Below are positions 1 through 7,458 of a stretch of 12,470 nt of DNA, in pieces (the stretch's first letter is position 1; each line of letters begins with the position of its first letter). Made by a program: the position numbers and the translations under genes. The notes under the pieces are model-generated. The model did no database searches. It was not told the DNA's origin and was given only the letters and a program-made list of their open reading frames with translations. The stretch comes from Gammaproteobacteria bacterium. Lineage in GTDB: Bacteria > Pseudomonadota > Gammaproteobacteria > UBA11654. The stretch covers positions 1-12,470 of the forward strand of contig JABHDX010000016.1 of assembly GCA_018672815.1 (NCBI GenBank), written 5' to 3'.

Positions 1-255
1 CATTATTGCAACTACTGCCATCATTGCACCAAGAAGAAAGACTACATTCCAATCTACCGCTTCAAAAGCACCTTCTGGTGAATAAAAACCATATGATTGA
101 CCAACTACAAGCATTACTGCTGCGCCAAGCATGGCAACTTTGACTCTATGAAAACCATGCAGAGTCTCAGTAAATATACCAATAAAACTTAATGCAAGAA
201 TGATTCCAGAAATCATCATTCCATCATTCATTACCAACATGTGTCCTGTTTCCAT
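1..255 (-). CDS. ArsB/NhaD-family ion transporter, N-terminal part (runs off window)
   Basis: This is an open frame of 85 codons starting with ATG at 255-253 and continuing past the left edge, so only the N-terminus is seen. The start is supported by a TTGGAG ribosome site about 6 bases upstream. Three hydrophobic stretches are visible, at about residues 15-30, 40-55 and 69-85. The pattern of a helix ending in TETLHGFHR, then VAMLGAAVMLVVG, then an acidic EGAFEAVDWN followed by VVFLLGAMM, is typical of the first segments of the ArsB/NhaD (ion transporter) superfamily. Members are inner-membrane permeases for sodium/proton exchange, arsenite or organic anions, and the substrate cannot be told from this piece. 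The gene follows dnaQ after 52 AT-rich bases with no hairpin, so it could be read from the rnhA-dnaQ transcript or from its own promoter. A related divalent-anion (SLC13-type) permease is the main alternative. Confidence 0.8.
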   Translation of the reverse strand, partial: METGHMLVMNDGMMISGIILALSFIGIFTETLHGFHRVKVAMLGAAVMLVVGQSYGFYSPEGAFEAVDWNVVFLLGAMMAVVAIM

Positions 256-307
256 CTAGTGCTCCAATTAAAAAAATAATATTCTAATATAAAATGACAA
301 ATTTTTT

Positions 308-1000
308 CTACCAATCGACCTTTTTATCACTGTTTTTTGATAACTTATCAAGATAACTTTTATGGTGTTTTAAATCATCTTGATTGGTTTTGAGTTTTAT
401 AATTGTTCTTTTTGAATAATCAAAATCTGTCAGTGCATCTTCTTGATGATCATCTGCTGCTTGTTTTTCACTGAAAAACCCAACCTGACCACCAGTCATT
501 AACAAATATACATGTGCTAATAATTTTGCATCAATAAGCGCTCCATGGAGATCTCTGCTTGAAGTATCAACCTCATATCTTGTGCATAATGCATCGAGGC
601 TATTTCTTTTACCTGGATGCATTTCACGAGCTATTACTAATGAATCTTGGATACTACATAAATCAGCTAATTGTTGTTTCATTCCAGCAATTAAAAACTC
701 ATTGTCTAGAAATGATGAATCAAAAGGCGCATTGTGCATAATAATTTCAGAATCACTAATATAGTGTAATAGATCATCCATTATGTCTTTAAAGAGCGGT
801 TTATCAGAAACAAACTCATTGGTAATTCCATGAACATTAATACTTCCTGGATCAATTTTTCTTTCAGGATTCAGATACGTTTGGTAATCATTTCCTGTTA
901 ATTTCCGATCTATAATTTCAACAGCACCAATCTCTATTATACGATGCCCTTTTTGTGTTGAAAGACCTGTGGTTTCAGTATCGAGAAAAATCTGCCTCAT
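308..1000 (-). CDS. dnaQ: DNA polymerase III epsilon subunit (3'-5' proofreading exonuclease)
   Basis: The 230-residue protein is a DEDDh exonuclease that removes misincorporated bases within the polymerase III core. Exo I is DTETTG with D7 and E9, Exo II is HNAPFD with D94, and Exo III holds H152 and D157, so all five catalytic residues are present. After the MTGGQ sequence comes QVGFF (172-176), at the site where E. coli epsilon has its beta-clamp-binding hexapeptide. The remaining tail is hydrophilic and ends in a basic stretch and a Trp, reminiscent of the E. coli tail that binds the alpha subunit. E. coli epsilon is 243 residues, so the length is normal. The ATG at 1000-998 overlaps the rnhA stop (ATGA), which implies translational coupling; here the two genes run in the same direction, whereas in E. 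coli they diverge. The stop is TAG. Identification is firm. Confidence 0.96.
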   Translation of the reverse strand: MRQIFLDTETTGLSTQKGHRIIEIGAVEIIDRKLTGNDYQTYLNPERKIDPGSINVHGITNEFVSDKPLFKDIMDDLLHYISDSEIIMHNAPFDSSFLDNEFLIAGMKQQLADLCSIQDSLVIAREMHPGKRNSLDALCTRYEVDTSSRDLHGALIDAKLLAHVYLLMTGGQVGFFSEKQAADDHQEDALTDFDYSKRTIIKLKTNQDDLKHHKSYLDKLSKNSDKKVDW

Positions 1001-1440
1001 AAATTACTCAAAACTGAATCTAAGCCTTTATTAGCAAGACTATCAGCCCGTTCATTTCCAGGATCTCCTGAATGGCCCTTGACCCATATCCATTTAACTT
1101 GATGTTTTAGGTTTAATGCATCCAATTGTACCCAAAGGTCAGCATTTTTGACTTTCTTCTTCTTAGCATTCATAAAATTATTAGCTTTCCACTTGTGTAT
1201 CCATTCTGTGATGCCTTGTGAGACATATTTAGAGTCTGTATAAAGATTAACTTGGCAAGTTTCTTTGAGTGACTCCAAAGCTTTGATTGCTGCTATCATT
1301 TCCATTTTATTATTTGTAGTTTCTAAGTCCCCTCCAAAGAGTTCTTTTTCATTGCTTTTATTTTTCAATAAAACACCCCACCCTCCTGGACCAGGGTTAC
1401 CTCGGCATGCTCCATCTGTATAGATATCAACTTGATTCAT
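997..1440 (-). CDS. rnhA: Ribonuclease HI
   Basis: The 147-residue enzyme cuts the RNA strand of RNA-DNA hybrids, removing R-loops and Okazaki primers in the cytoplasm. The N-terminus carries [15 protein letters not shown]. The metal-binding catalytic acids are visible as D9, E47, D69 and D133, with the flexible-loop histidine H123 in [13 protein letters not shown] basic segment around residues 85-98 ([14 protein letters not shown]) corresponds to the hybrid-binding 'basic protrusion' of bacterial type 1 enzymes. E. coli RNase HI is 155 residues, so this is full length. A GAGAAAGA stretch precedes the ATG. The stop TGA shares bases with the dnaQ start, so the pair forms an operon transcribed away from fabI, and their promoter must lie in the 95-base divergent spacer. 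Identification is firm. Confidence 0.97.
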   Translation of the reverse strand: MNQVDIYTDGACRGNPGPGGWGVLLKNKSNEKELFGGDLETTNNKMEMIAAIKALESLKETCQVNLYTDSKYVSQGITEWIHKWKANNFMNAKKKKVKNADLWVQLDALNLKHQVKWIWVKGHSGDPGNERADSLANKGLDSVLSNL

Positions 1441-1463
1441 TCTTTCTCATTAAGATTAGGTAA

Positions 1464-1494
1464 TTGAATAATTTATTTTAATGTAAAATATAAT
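1464..1494 (+). promoter_or_regulatory. Candidate sigma-70 promoter of fabI
   Basis: TATAAT at 1489-1494 is a perfect -10 box. TTGAAT at 1464-1469 is the best -35 candidate, with a longer than ideal 19-base spacer. Transcription would begin near 1501 and give a leader of about 35 bases. The same 95-base spacer must also hold the rnhA-dnaQ promoter on the other strand; reverse-strand TATTAT (1490-1495) is a possible -10 but lacks a good -35. Prediction only. Confidence 0.5.
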
Positions 1495-1535
1495 AGTATT
1501 CATTTAAATATTACACTATATTTTGGAGAGACAAT

Positions 1536-2321
1536 ATGGGTTTTCTAGAAGGAAAAAAAGCGTTAGTGACTGGAATTGCGAGTAGTCGTTCTATCGCGTA
1601 TGGTATAGCAGAATGTCTCCATCGTGAGGGAGCTGAACTCGCATTCACTTATCAAAATGAAAAATTAAAACCAAGAGTTGAGAAATTTGCAAAAACCTTC
1701 AATTCAACTATTGCGATCCCACTAGACGTCTCTAGTGATGAAGAGATAAAAAATGCTTTCAAGAAATTAAATAAAGAATGGACAGATTTCGATATATTAA
1801 TCCATTCAATAGCCTTTGCTCCGTCTGAGGAACTGCAAGGTTCTTATATTGACTCTGTTACTCGTGAAGGCTTTACTACAGCCCATCAAATTAGCAGCTA
1901 TAGTTTTGCAGCAATGGCGAGAGAAGCGAGACCAATGCTCAATAAAAATGCTTCTTTAATCACCATGTCATATCTAGGAGCCATAAAATCTATTCCTAAC
2001 TATAATGTTATGGGCCCATCTAAGGCGAGCTTAGAAGCGAACGTAAGATTCTTAGCAGCAGACCTTGGACCTGATACCATCAGAGTCAATGCAATCTCAG
2101 CAGGCCCTATAAAAACACTTGCTGCATCAGGTGTTAGTGGTTTTAGAGGCCTTCTCAAACATGTTGAATCTATAACTCCATTAAGAAAAAATGTCACGAT
2201 TCAAGATGTAGGTAATACAGCCGCGTTTCTCTCTTCAGATCTTTCTGCTGGTATTACAGGAGAAACAATTTATGTGGATGCAGGTTATAGAAATCTAGGT
2301 ATGACTTTTGATACAGAATAA
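1536..2321 (+). CDS. fabI: Enoyl-[acyl-carrier-protein] reductase (NADH), FabI type
   Basis: The 261-residue short-chain dehydrogenase/reductase carries out the last step of each fatty acid elongation cycle, reducing trans-2-enoyl-ACP with NAD(P)H in the cytoplasm. The FabI-specific nucleotide motif [13 protein letters not shown] is at about 13-25. The catalytic set Y146, Y156 and K163 lies in [19 protein letters not shown] with the same numbering as E. coli FabI (262 residues). Residue 93 is Ala (SIAFAP) where E. coli has Gly; M159 and F203, also known inhibitor-contact positions, are conserved. The ATG follows TTGGAGAG by about 8 bases. It is the only plus-strand gene in the window, diverging from rnhA and ending 13 bases from the ppiD stop. 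In Pseudomonas fabI also sits beside ppiD, so the neighbourhood is ancestral. Identification is firm. Confidence 0.97.
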   Translation: MGFLEGKKALVTGIASSRSIAYGIAECLHREGAELAFTYQNEKLKPRVEKFAKTFNSTIAIPLDVSSDEEIKNAFKKLNKEWTDFDILIHSIAFAPSEELQGSYIDSVTREGFTTAHQISSYSFAAMAREARPMLNKNASLITMSYLGAIKSIPNYNVMGPSKASLEANVRFLAADLGPDTIRVNAISAGPIKTLAASGVSGFRGLLKHVESITPLRKNVTIQDVGNTAAFLSSDLSAGITGETIYVDAGYRNLGMTFDTE

Positions 2322-2334
2322 GTCTGCTGTTTGA

Positions 2335-4242
2335 TTAAAGATCGTATAAATCATTATAGAGCTTAGGATCCACTACAACTGTTGCATTTTCTTTCAATGT
2401 CTCTGCAAAAGCATCCAGCTCCATTGAGCCTATTTGCTCTGATATTTGTTGTTTTCCAGCCGTTCTTTCTTCATCACTAAATTTCTCTAATTTTCCAGGA
2501 TTGATTTGAGTTAATTTAATTAAATAAATATTCTCAGAATCCTGCACATCAATTACTGTATTATTTTCCATATCTTGTTTTGTAAATTTAAATATAGGTT
2601 CGAGCAACGCAGATGGTATATCAGTATTAGAACGAATAACTGAATCAAACTCTATAATCTCTAAGTTATTGTCTTCAGCTAGATTCTCAAAGCTAGAATT
2701 TTTTGAAAAATTCTGAATCATTCCATTGGCATAATCTTCTGTTAATTTTCTTGCTTCTTCTTGTTCAAGAAAAGAAGTGATTTGATCCTTAACTAATGAA
2801 AAATCCTTCACCATAGGCAGCCTATGCTCAGCAACTCTGGCAACTAAGATTGTGTTATCAATTTCAAATACAGGTGTATTCTCTGTTTGCTCTATAGACA
2901 CTGGATTGAACAGCAATTGAATTAATTCAGGGTCTTGATTCAAAAAGGTTGAACCATTTCTGGTCACATCATTGAGTGTTTGAATAGGTAAACCAAGCTT
3001 TAATGCAACGCTATCCAATTCATTGAAGGCTTGCAAAGAAAAATCATCCATTTGAGAAGCGATATTAAATAATTGATCTTCTGCTAGTAATCTTGAATAT
3101 TCGAAACGAAGATCGTTTTCAATCTCATCATATGTTTGCTGTATACCTTCTTTTAATTCATTAAGTTGGATGATGTGATATCCAAATTGAGTTTTAACAG
3201 GTTCTGATACTTGATCCTTCTCTAGACTAAATAAAACGTCATCAAATTCAGGAACAAATAATCCACGCTCAGCCCAACCCAAATCTCCTCCGTTTTCAGC
3301 AGATCCTGGGTCTTTGGAGAATTCTTTTGCTAAGCTTGCAAAATCTTCTCCATCGGAAAGTCTATTTTTTATAGTTGTAACTAAATTTAATGCACTTTCT
3401 TCAGAAACTTCTTCATCGATTTGAATGAGAATATGTCTAGACCTCCTCTCTTCATTGCTTACAAAACGTTCTATATTTTCTTCGTAATACTCTCTTAAAT
3501 CTTCATCATTGAATTCAACTGAATCGGCAATATCATCAATATCAACTGAGATGTATTCAATATCTATTTGTTCTTCTGTCATGAAAAAATCAGAATTTTC
3601 TTGATAATAAGACTCTATGTCTTCAGGTTTTATTGCAACATCTGTGATAAATTTTTGGTTAGATACTTCAAGATACTGACCTGAACGTTCCTGCATTTGT
3701 AATTCAACAAATCGTCTGAATTCACCGGCTGTCATAAAAGAAGTATCAATCACTGCTCTTCTAAGCTGGTTAATTTCTAGTTGAACTCTTAAATTATTCT
3801 CAAACTCTGCAGTAGTTGTTCCTTGGCTGGCTAGAATGGCTGCGTAGTTTTCCTTAGTAAAAACATCTCCTAATCTAAATTGAGGATTCTCTTTAATTAG
3901 CTGTATGACATATTCAGGACTTACTCTATAGCCTTGTTGATCAATATAATCCAACAATAAATTTCTTAATATAAGGTTCTCAGTAGTTGATTCCTTTATG
4001 GATTGCTCTAATATTTTAGGTACTTGGTCTCCAAAGACCTCTTGATAACGTTGCAACTGATTTGAAAATTCCTCTCTGTAATCAAAGAGGCTAATTTCCT
4101 TACTGTTGACTGTAATAACAATATCATTTTCTAATGGTGTCTGATCCATGTTGCCAAAACTAATGATCAGAGTTAATGATATCAAACCTATAATTAATAT
4201 AGCTATCCAGCCTGTAAACTTCTCTCTAATTGCTTCTAACAT
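2335..4242 (-). CDS. ppiD: Periplasmic folding chaperone PpiD, membrane-anchored parvulin-type PPIase
   Basis: The 635-residue protein (E. coli PpiD is 623) is anchored by one N-terminal transmembrane helix at about 12-29 (WIAILIIGLISLTLIISF), with the rest in the periplasm, where PpiD helps proteins leaving the SecYEG translocon. A SurA/PpiD-type chaperone region covers about 40-200. One parvulin domain covers about 268-361, with RHILIQ, DPGSAENGGDLGW, PEFDDVLFSL and FGYHII; H270 and H356 are the typical core histidines. A long C-terminal chaperone-like region follows. GGAA lies about 8 bases before the ATG. The gene starts only 17 bases after the tRNA-Asp CCA end, so it is probably transcribed with that tRNA. 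It ends 13 bases from the convergent fabI stop, and I see no terminator hairpin between them. Position after hupB matches E. coli. Identification is firm; isomerase activity is uncertain. Confidence 0.94.
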   Translation of the reverse strand: MLEAIREKFTGWIAILIIGLISLTLIISFGNMDQTPLENDIVITVNSKEISLFDYREEFSNQLQRYQEVFGDQVPKILEQSIKESTTENLILRNLLLDYIDQQGYRVSPEYVIQLIKENPQFRLGDVFTKENYAAILASQGTTTAEFENNLRVQLEINQLRRAVIDTSFMTAGEFRRFVELQMQERSGQYLEVSNQKFITDVAIKPEDIESYYQENSDFFMTEEQIDIEYISVDIDDIADSVEFNDEDLREYYEENIERFVSNEERRSRHILIQIDEEVSEESALNLVTTIKNRLSDGEDFASLAKEFSKDPGSAENGGDLGWAERGLFVPEFDDVLFSLEKDQVSEPVKTQFGYHIIQLNELKEGIQQTYDEIENDLRFEYSRLLAEDQLFNIASQMDDFSLQAFNELDSVALKLGLPIQTLNDVTRNGSTFLNQDPELIQLLFNPVSIEQTENTPVFEIDNTILVARVAEHRLPMVKDFSLVKDQITSFLEQEEARKLTEDYANGMIQNFSKNSSFENLAEDNNLEIIEFDSVIRSNTDIPSALLEPIFKFTKQDMENNTVIDVQDSENIYLIKLTQINPGKLEKFSDEERTAGKQQISEQIGSMELDAFAETLKENATVVVDPKLYNDLYDL

Positions 4243-4259
4243 AGGTTGATTCCATAAAT

Positions 4260-4334
4260 TGGCGGACCGACGGGGAATCGAACCCCGAACACCGCCGTGA
4301 CAGGGCGGTATTATAACCGTTTAACTACCGGTCC
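4260..4334 (-). tRNA. tRNA-Asp (anticodon GUC)
   Basis: The reverse strand reads 75 bases with CCA encoded. The acceptor stem is GGACCGG with CGGTCC and a G-U closing pair, the discriminator is G, the anticodon stem is CCGCC/GGCGG around the loop CTGTCAC (anticodon GTC), and the T arm is CGGGG-TTCGATT-CCCCG. All arms fold. It lies 94 bases after tRNA-Val and 17 bases before the ppiD start. Confidence 0.97.
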
Positions 4335-4366
4335 TAAATTTTAAAAAACTATAAGGATTTTAGACA

Positions 4367-4372
4367 ATTATA
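4367..4372 (-). promoter_or_regulatory. Candidate -10 box for tRNA-Asp and ppiD
   Basis: A perfect TATAAT lies on the reverse strand about 33 bases before the tRNA-Asp 5' end, in the spacer after tRNA-Val. No good -35 is seen at 16-18 bases (the nearest is TTATAT), so promoter activity is a guess. If real, tRNA-Asp and ppiD would form one transcription unit. Confidence 0.35.
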
Positions 4373-4428
4373 CTGAGATTTCAATGAGAATATAAATTAA
4401 TGTATGAATTATTCTAAATTGAATTAGG

Positions 4429-4504
4429 TGGTGGGTGCTAACGGGATCGAACCGCTGACATTCGCCGTGTAAAGGCGACGCTCTACCAGCTGAGCTAAGC
4501 ACCC
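4429..4504 (-). tRNA. tRNA-Val (anticodon UAC)
   Basis: The reverse strand reads 76 bases with encoded CCA. The acceptor stem GGGTGCT pairs with AGCACCC, the discriminator is A, the D arm is GCTCAGCTGGTAGAGC, the anticodon stem is TCGCC/GGCGA around loop TTTACAC (anticodon TAC), and the T loop is TTCGATC. It lies just after the hupB terminator and before tRNA-Asp. Confidence 0.97.
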
Positions 4505-4519
4505 ATATGTCTAATGTTT

Positions 4520-4567
4520 AAAAACAAAGAAGATTGTGCCTGAGTTTATCAGGAACACAACCTTCTT
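4520..4567 (-). terminator. Rho-independent terminator of hupB
   Basis: On the reverse strand a long hairpin forms between 4549-4567 and 4527-4543. It has 17 base pairs including one G-U, a two-base TT bulge, and the loop TAAAC. It is followed by TG and then five T (4520-4524). It begins 12 bases after the hupB stop and separates hupB from tRNA-Val. Confidence 0.8.
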
Positions 4568-4578
4568 CTTACTTTGGC

Positions 4579-4851
4579 TTAATTACAAGCGTCTTTTAAA
4601 GCTTTACCTGCTTTGAATTTTGGTACATTACTTGCTTTAATTTGAATTGCTTCACCTGTAGCTGGGTTACGACCCATTCTTGCTGCCCTATGGCTAACTG
4701 AGAATGTTCCAAAACCTACTAGTGCTACTGAGCCACCTCCAGAGAGTTCTCCAGCTACTGCAGAAGTAATTGAATCTACTGCTCTACCTGAGTCTGCTTT
4801 AGAAAGTCCTGTGCTTGCTGCTACTGCATCAATAAGATCACCTTTATTCAT
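4579..4851 (-). CDS. hupB: DNA-binding protein HU-beta
   Basis: This small basic nucleoid protein bends and wraps DNA as a dimer. I place the start at the ATG 4851-4849, giving 90 residues, the usual HU length: AAAGGA lies about 8 bases upstream of it, whereas the in-frame ATG nine bases earlier (4860-4858) sits directly on that site. The helical dimerisation half is about 1-45, then comes the signature [18 protein letters not shown], with intercalating P63 at the tip of the beta arm, and finally the C-terminal helix [12 protein letters not shown]. The Cys at 89, next to last, is absent from E. coli HU-beta as I recall it. The gene is bounded by a hairpin after lon and a strong terminator downstream, so it is probably a single-gene transcript. 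HU-alpha versus beta is assigned from the lon-hupB-ppiD neighbourhood. Confidence 0.95.
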   Translation of the reverse strand: MNKGDLIDAVAASTGLSKADSGRAVDSITSAVAGELSGGGSVALVGFGTFSVSHRAARMGRNPATGEAIQIKASNVPKFKAGKALKDACN

Positions 4852-4970
4852 GTTATTCATCCTTTTATGAGTTTTTAAATTTATTCTCCGCCTTTATATG
4901 TAGATCCAGGCTTTGAATCGTTATGTCCAATCTATTTGAGCTTGAACATATAAGTTATACCAGTCCTTTG

Positions 4971-4993
4971 AAACCCTTGTCAATAAAGGGTTT
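4971..4993 (-). terminator. Hairpin after lon, possible terminator
   Basis: A perfect 8-base-pair stem (AAACCCTT / AAGGGTTT) with a 7-base loop begins 17 bases after the lon stop. In the lon direction no T run follows the stem beyond its own TTT. In the plus direction it is followed by GTATTATTTTT, which fits a terminator better, although no plus-strand gene is read into it. It may act as a weak or two-way terminator or protect the lon mRNA 3' end. Confidence 0.4.
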
Positions 4994-5009
4994 GTATTAT
5001 TTTTACAGA

Positions 5010-7427
5010 TTAATGTGGAAGATTTGTTTGGATTGGTTTTTTTTGCTTTGATGAAGAACCAGATTTTACTCTTCCTACTTTAACCGTTGGTGGTTTTTCT
5101 AGAGCAATTTCTAGAACTTCATCAATCCACTTAACTGGAATAATTTCTAGATTTTCTTTGATGTTCTTCGGTATCTCTACCAGATCCTTAGCGTTCTCAC
5201 TAGGTATTATAACAGTGGTAATACCTCCCCTATGAGCAGCCAATAGTTTTTCCTTTAAGCCACCAATGGGAAGGACTTCACCTCGTAAGGTTATTTCGCC
5301 AGTCATAGCCACATTTGCTTTAACTGGAATACTTGTCAATGATGATACTAAAGCAGTTGTCATTCCAACCCCTGCACTTGGCCCATCCTTAGGCGTAGCA
5401 CCCTCTGGGACGTGAATATGAAGATCTGATTTTTGATGAAAATCCTCATCAATACCCAATGATTTAGATCGACTTCTTACCACTGTAGTTGCAGCCATAA
5501 TCGATTCCTTCATTACATCTCCTAGCTGTCCAGTATTGATTAGCTTTCCCTTACCAGACATGACTGTAGACTCGATGGTTAAGAGTTCTCCACCAACACT
5601 CGTCCATGCCAGCCCAGTGACTTGTCCAATTTGGTTTTCTTTTTCAGCAATTCCATACTTAAATTTCTTAATACCTAAAAACTTATCAAGTCCTGTAGGT
5701 CGAATATGTATAGCTTTCTTTTGTGCCTTTAAGACAATTGATTTCACTACTTTTCTGGCAATTTTTGCTATTTCTCTTTCTAGGTTTCTAACACCCGCTT
5801 CTCTTGTGTAATGCCTAATAATAGAGAGAATTGCGCTTTTTGTAATTTTGATTTCGTCTTTCTTTAGACCATTGGCTTCAATTTGCTTGTCCACTAAATA
5901 TTGGTCAGCAATATTTAATTTTTCATCTTCCGTATAGCCTTCAATTCTTATAACCTCCATTCTATCTAATAATGGAGCTGGTATATTTAGCGTGTTTGCA
6001 GTGCAAATAAACATCACATCCGATAAATCGAAATCAACTTCTAGATAGTGATCATTAAAAGATGAATTTTGTTCAGGATCCAATACCTCCAAAAGTGCTG
6101 ACGAAGGATCGCCCCTAAAATCCATCGACATTTTATCAATCTCATCTAGTAAAAAAAGAGGATTTCTTACACCGGCTTTACTTAAATTCTGCATTACCTT
6201 TCCAGGCATAGCGCCAATATAAGTTCTTCTATGCCCTCTAATTTCAGCTTCATCTCTAACTCCACCTAATGACATACGAATAAACTTTCTTCCTGTTGCT
6301 CTTGCAATGCTTGACCCCAGAGAAGTTTTACCTACTCCTGGTGGTCCAACGAGACATAAGATTGGGCCTTTAATCTTTTTTGTTCTTTGTTGTACAGCAA
6401 GATATTCAGTGATTCTTTCTTTGACTAGCTTTAAGCCATAATGGTCTTCATTTAAAACTTTTTCAGCTTGATCTAACTTAACTTTTGCATTCGTCTTCTT
6501 TTTCCAAGGAGCGCCAATTAACACATCCAAATAATTCCTCACTACCGTTGCTTCTGCCGACATGGGTGACATCATTTGTAGCTTTTTTAACTCAGATGTA
6601 GCTTTCTCTGTAGCTTCTTTTGACATTCCAGAATCTTTTATTTGTTTTTCTAAATCTTCATTTTCATTATTAGCATTATCCATATCTCCTAATTCTTTTT
6701 GGATTGCTTTCATTTGCTCATTGAGATAATACTCTTTCTGGCTTTTTTCCATCTGATCTTTGACTCTACCCCTGACCTTTTGTTCAACCTCGATCATATC
6801 AATTTCAACATCTATGAGACCAATGACATACTCTAGACGTTCTTTGACATTAATCTGTTCCAGTATTTTTTGTTTCTCATCAAGTTTTAATGACATGTGT
6901 GCGATAATTGTATCAACCAATCTACCTGTTTCTTTGATACTAGCTAGAGTGCTGACTACTTCAGCTGGAACCTTCTTTGTGACTCTAACATAGCTTTCAA
7001 CTTGCGAGATTAGTGTTCTTCTTAAGGCTTTAATATCCTTATCAGTTTCATCAGTTTGCTCATTTAAAATACAATAATCAGCTGTAAAATAATCTTCCGA
7101 TCTAATTTCAAGAAGATCCACCCTAGACTCGCCTTCTACAAGTAGTTTGACAGTTCCATCAGGAAGTGTGACAAGTTGGAGGATATTAGCCAGGGTACCA
7201 ACAGTATTTATATCTTTAATCTTAGGGTCATCAACATCTGATTTCTTTTGTGATGCCAGTAGTATTTTTTTATCCTCAGCCATTGCTTGTTCTAGAGCAA
7301 CTTTGGACTTCTCACGGCCAACAAATAATGGGATCACCATGTGCGGATAAACAACAACGTCTCTTAAAGGAAGAAGCGGTTTATTTATAAGAATATCGAG
7401 AGACAAGGTTTTCTTTTCTTCTGACAT
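5010..7427 (-). CDS. lon: ATP-dependent protease Lon
   Basis: The 805-residue protein (E. coli Lon has 784) is a soluble homohexamer that unfolds and degrades damaged and short-lived regulatory proteins. The N-terminal substrate-binding domain is about 12-205, followed by a charged coiled coil at about 210-285. The AAA+ module has Walker A GPPGVGKT (361-368) and Walker B FLLDEID (425-431). The protease domain has S684 in PKDGPSAGVGM and K727 in GGLKEKLLA, the Ser-Lys dyad 43 residues apart as in E. coli. A basic, Ser/Lys-rich tail of about 25 residues extends past the usual end. AGGA lies 5 bases before the ATG. A heat-shock-like promoter lies in the 85-base spacer after clpX, so lon probably has its own start besides read-through from clpX. 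Identification is firm. Confidence 0.98.
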   Translation of the reverse strand: MSEEKKTLSLDILINKPLLPLRDVVVYPHMVIPLFVGREKSKVALEQAMAEDKKILLASQKKSDVDDPKIKDINTVGTLANILQLVTLPDGTVKLLVEGESRVDLLEIRSEDYFTADYCILNEQTDETDKDIKALRRTLISQVESYVRVTKKVPAEVVSTLASIKETGRLVDTIIAHMSLKLDEKQKILEQINVKERLEYVIGLIDVEIDMIEVEQKVRGRVKDQMEKSQKEYYLNEQMKAIQKELGDMDNANNENEDLEKQIKDSGMSKEATEKATSELKKLQMMSPMSAEATVVRNYLDVLIGAPWKKKTNAKVKLDQAEKVLNEDHYGLKLVKERITEYLAVQQRTKKIKGPILCLVGPPGVGKTSLGSSIARATGRKFIRMSLGGVRDEAEIRGHRRTYIGAMPGKVMQNLSKAGVRNPLFLLDEIDKMSMDFRGDPSSALLEVLDPEQNSSFNDHYLEVDFDLSDVMFICTANTLNIPAPLLDRMEVIRIEGYTEDEKLNIADQYLVDKQIEANGLKKDEIKITKSAILSIIRHYTREAGVRNLEREIAKIARKVVKSIVLKAQKKAIHIRPTGLDKFLGIKKFKYGIAEKENQIGQVTGLAWTSVGGELLTIESTVMSGKGKLINTGQLGDVMKESIMAATTVVRSRSKSLGIDEDFHQKSDLHIHVPEGATPKDGPSAGVGMTTALVSSLTSIPVKANVAMTGEITLRGEVLPIGGLKEKLLAAHRGGITTVIIPSENAKDLVEIPKNIKENLEIIPVKWIDEVLEIALEKPPTVKVGRVKSGSSSKQKKPIQTNLPH

Positions 7428-7458
7428 AGGAATCCTAATAATTAATTATCTTAGTTAA

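Noticed and set aside
559..764. Two plus-strand 60-codon frames inside dnaQ
   Set aside because: They overlap each other in different frames and cover the exonuclease motifs on the other strand.
2000..2197. 65-codon minus-strand open frame inside fabI
   Set aside because: It lies wholly within a firmly identified gene, has no ribosome site, and its product resembles no known family. It is a shadow frame.
4852..4860. Earlier HU start giving MNNMNKGD
   Set aside because: The ribosome site AAAGGA lies directly on that ATG, while it is well spaced for the ATG at 4851, which gives the standard 90-residue HU.
5536..7350. Plus-strand open frames inside lon (5536-5811, 6760-6993, 7147-7350)
   Set aside because: They are antisense to conserved lon domains. 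Their Ser/Phe-rich translations are typical reverse-strand shadows.
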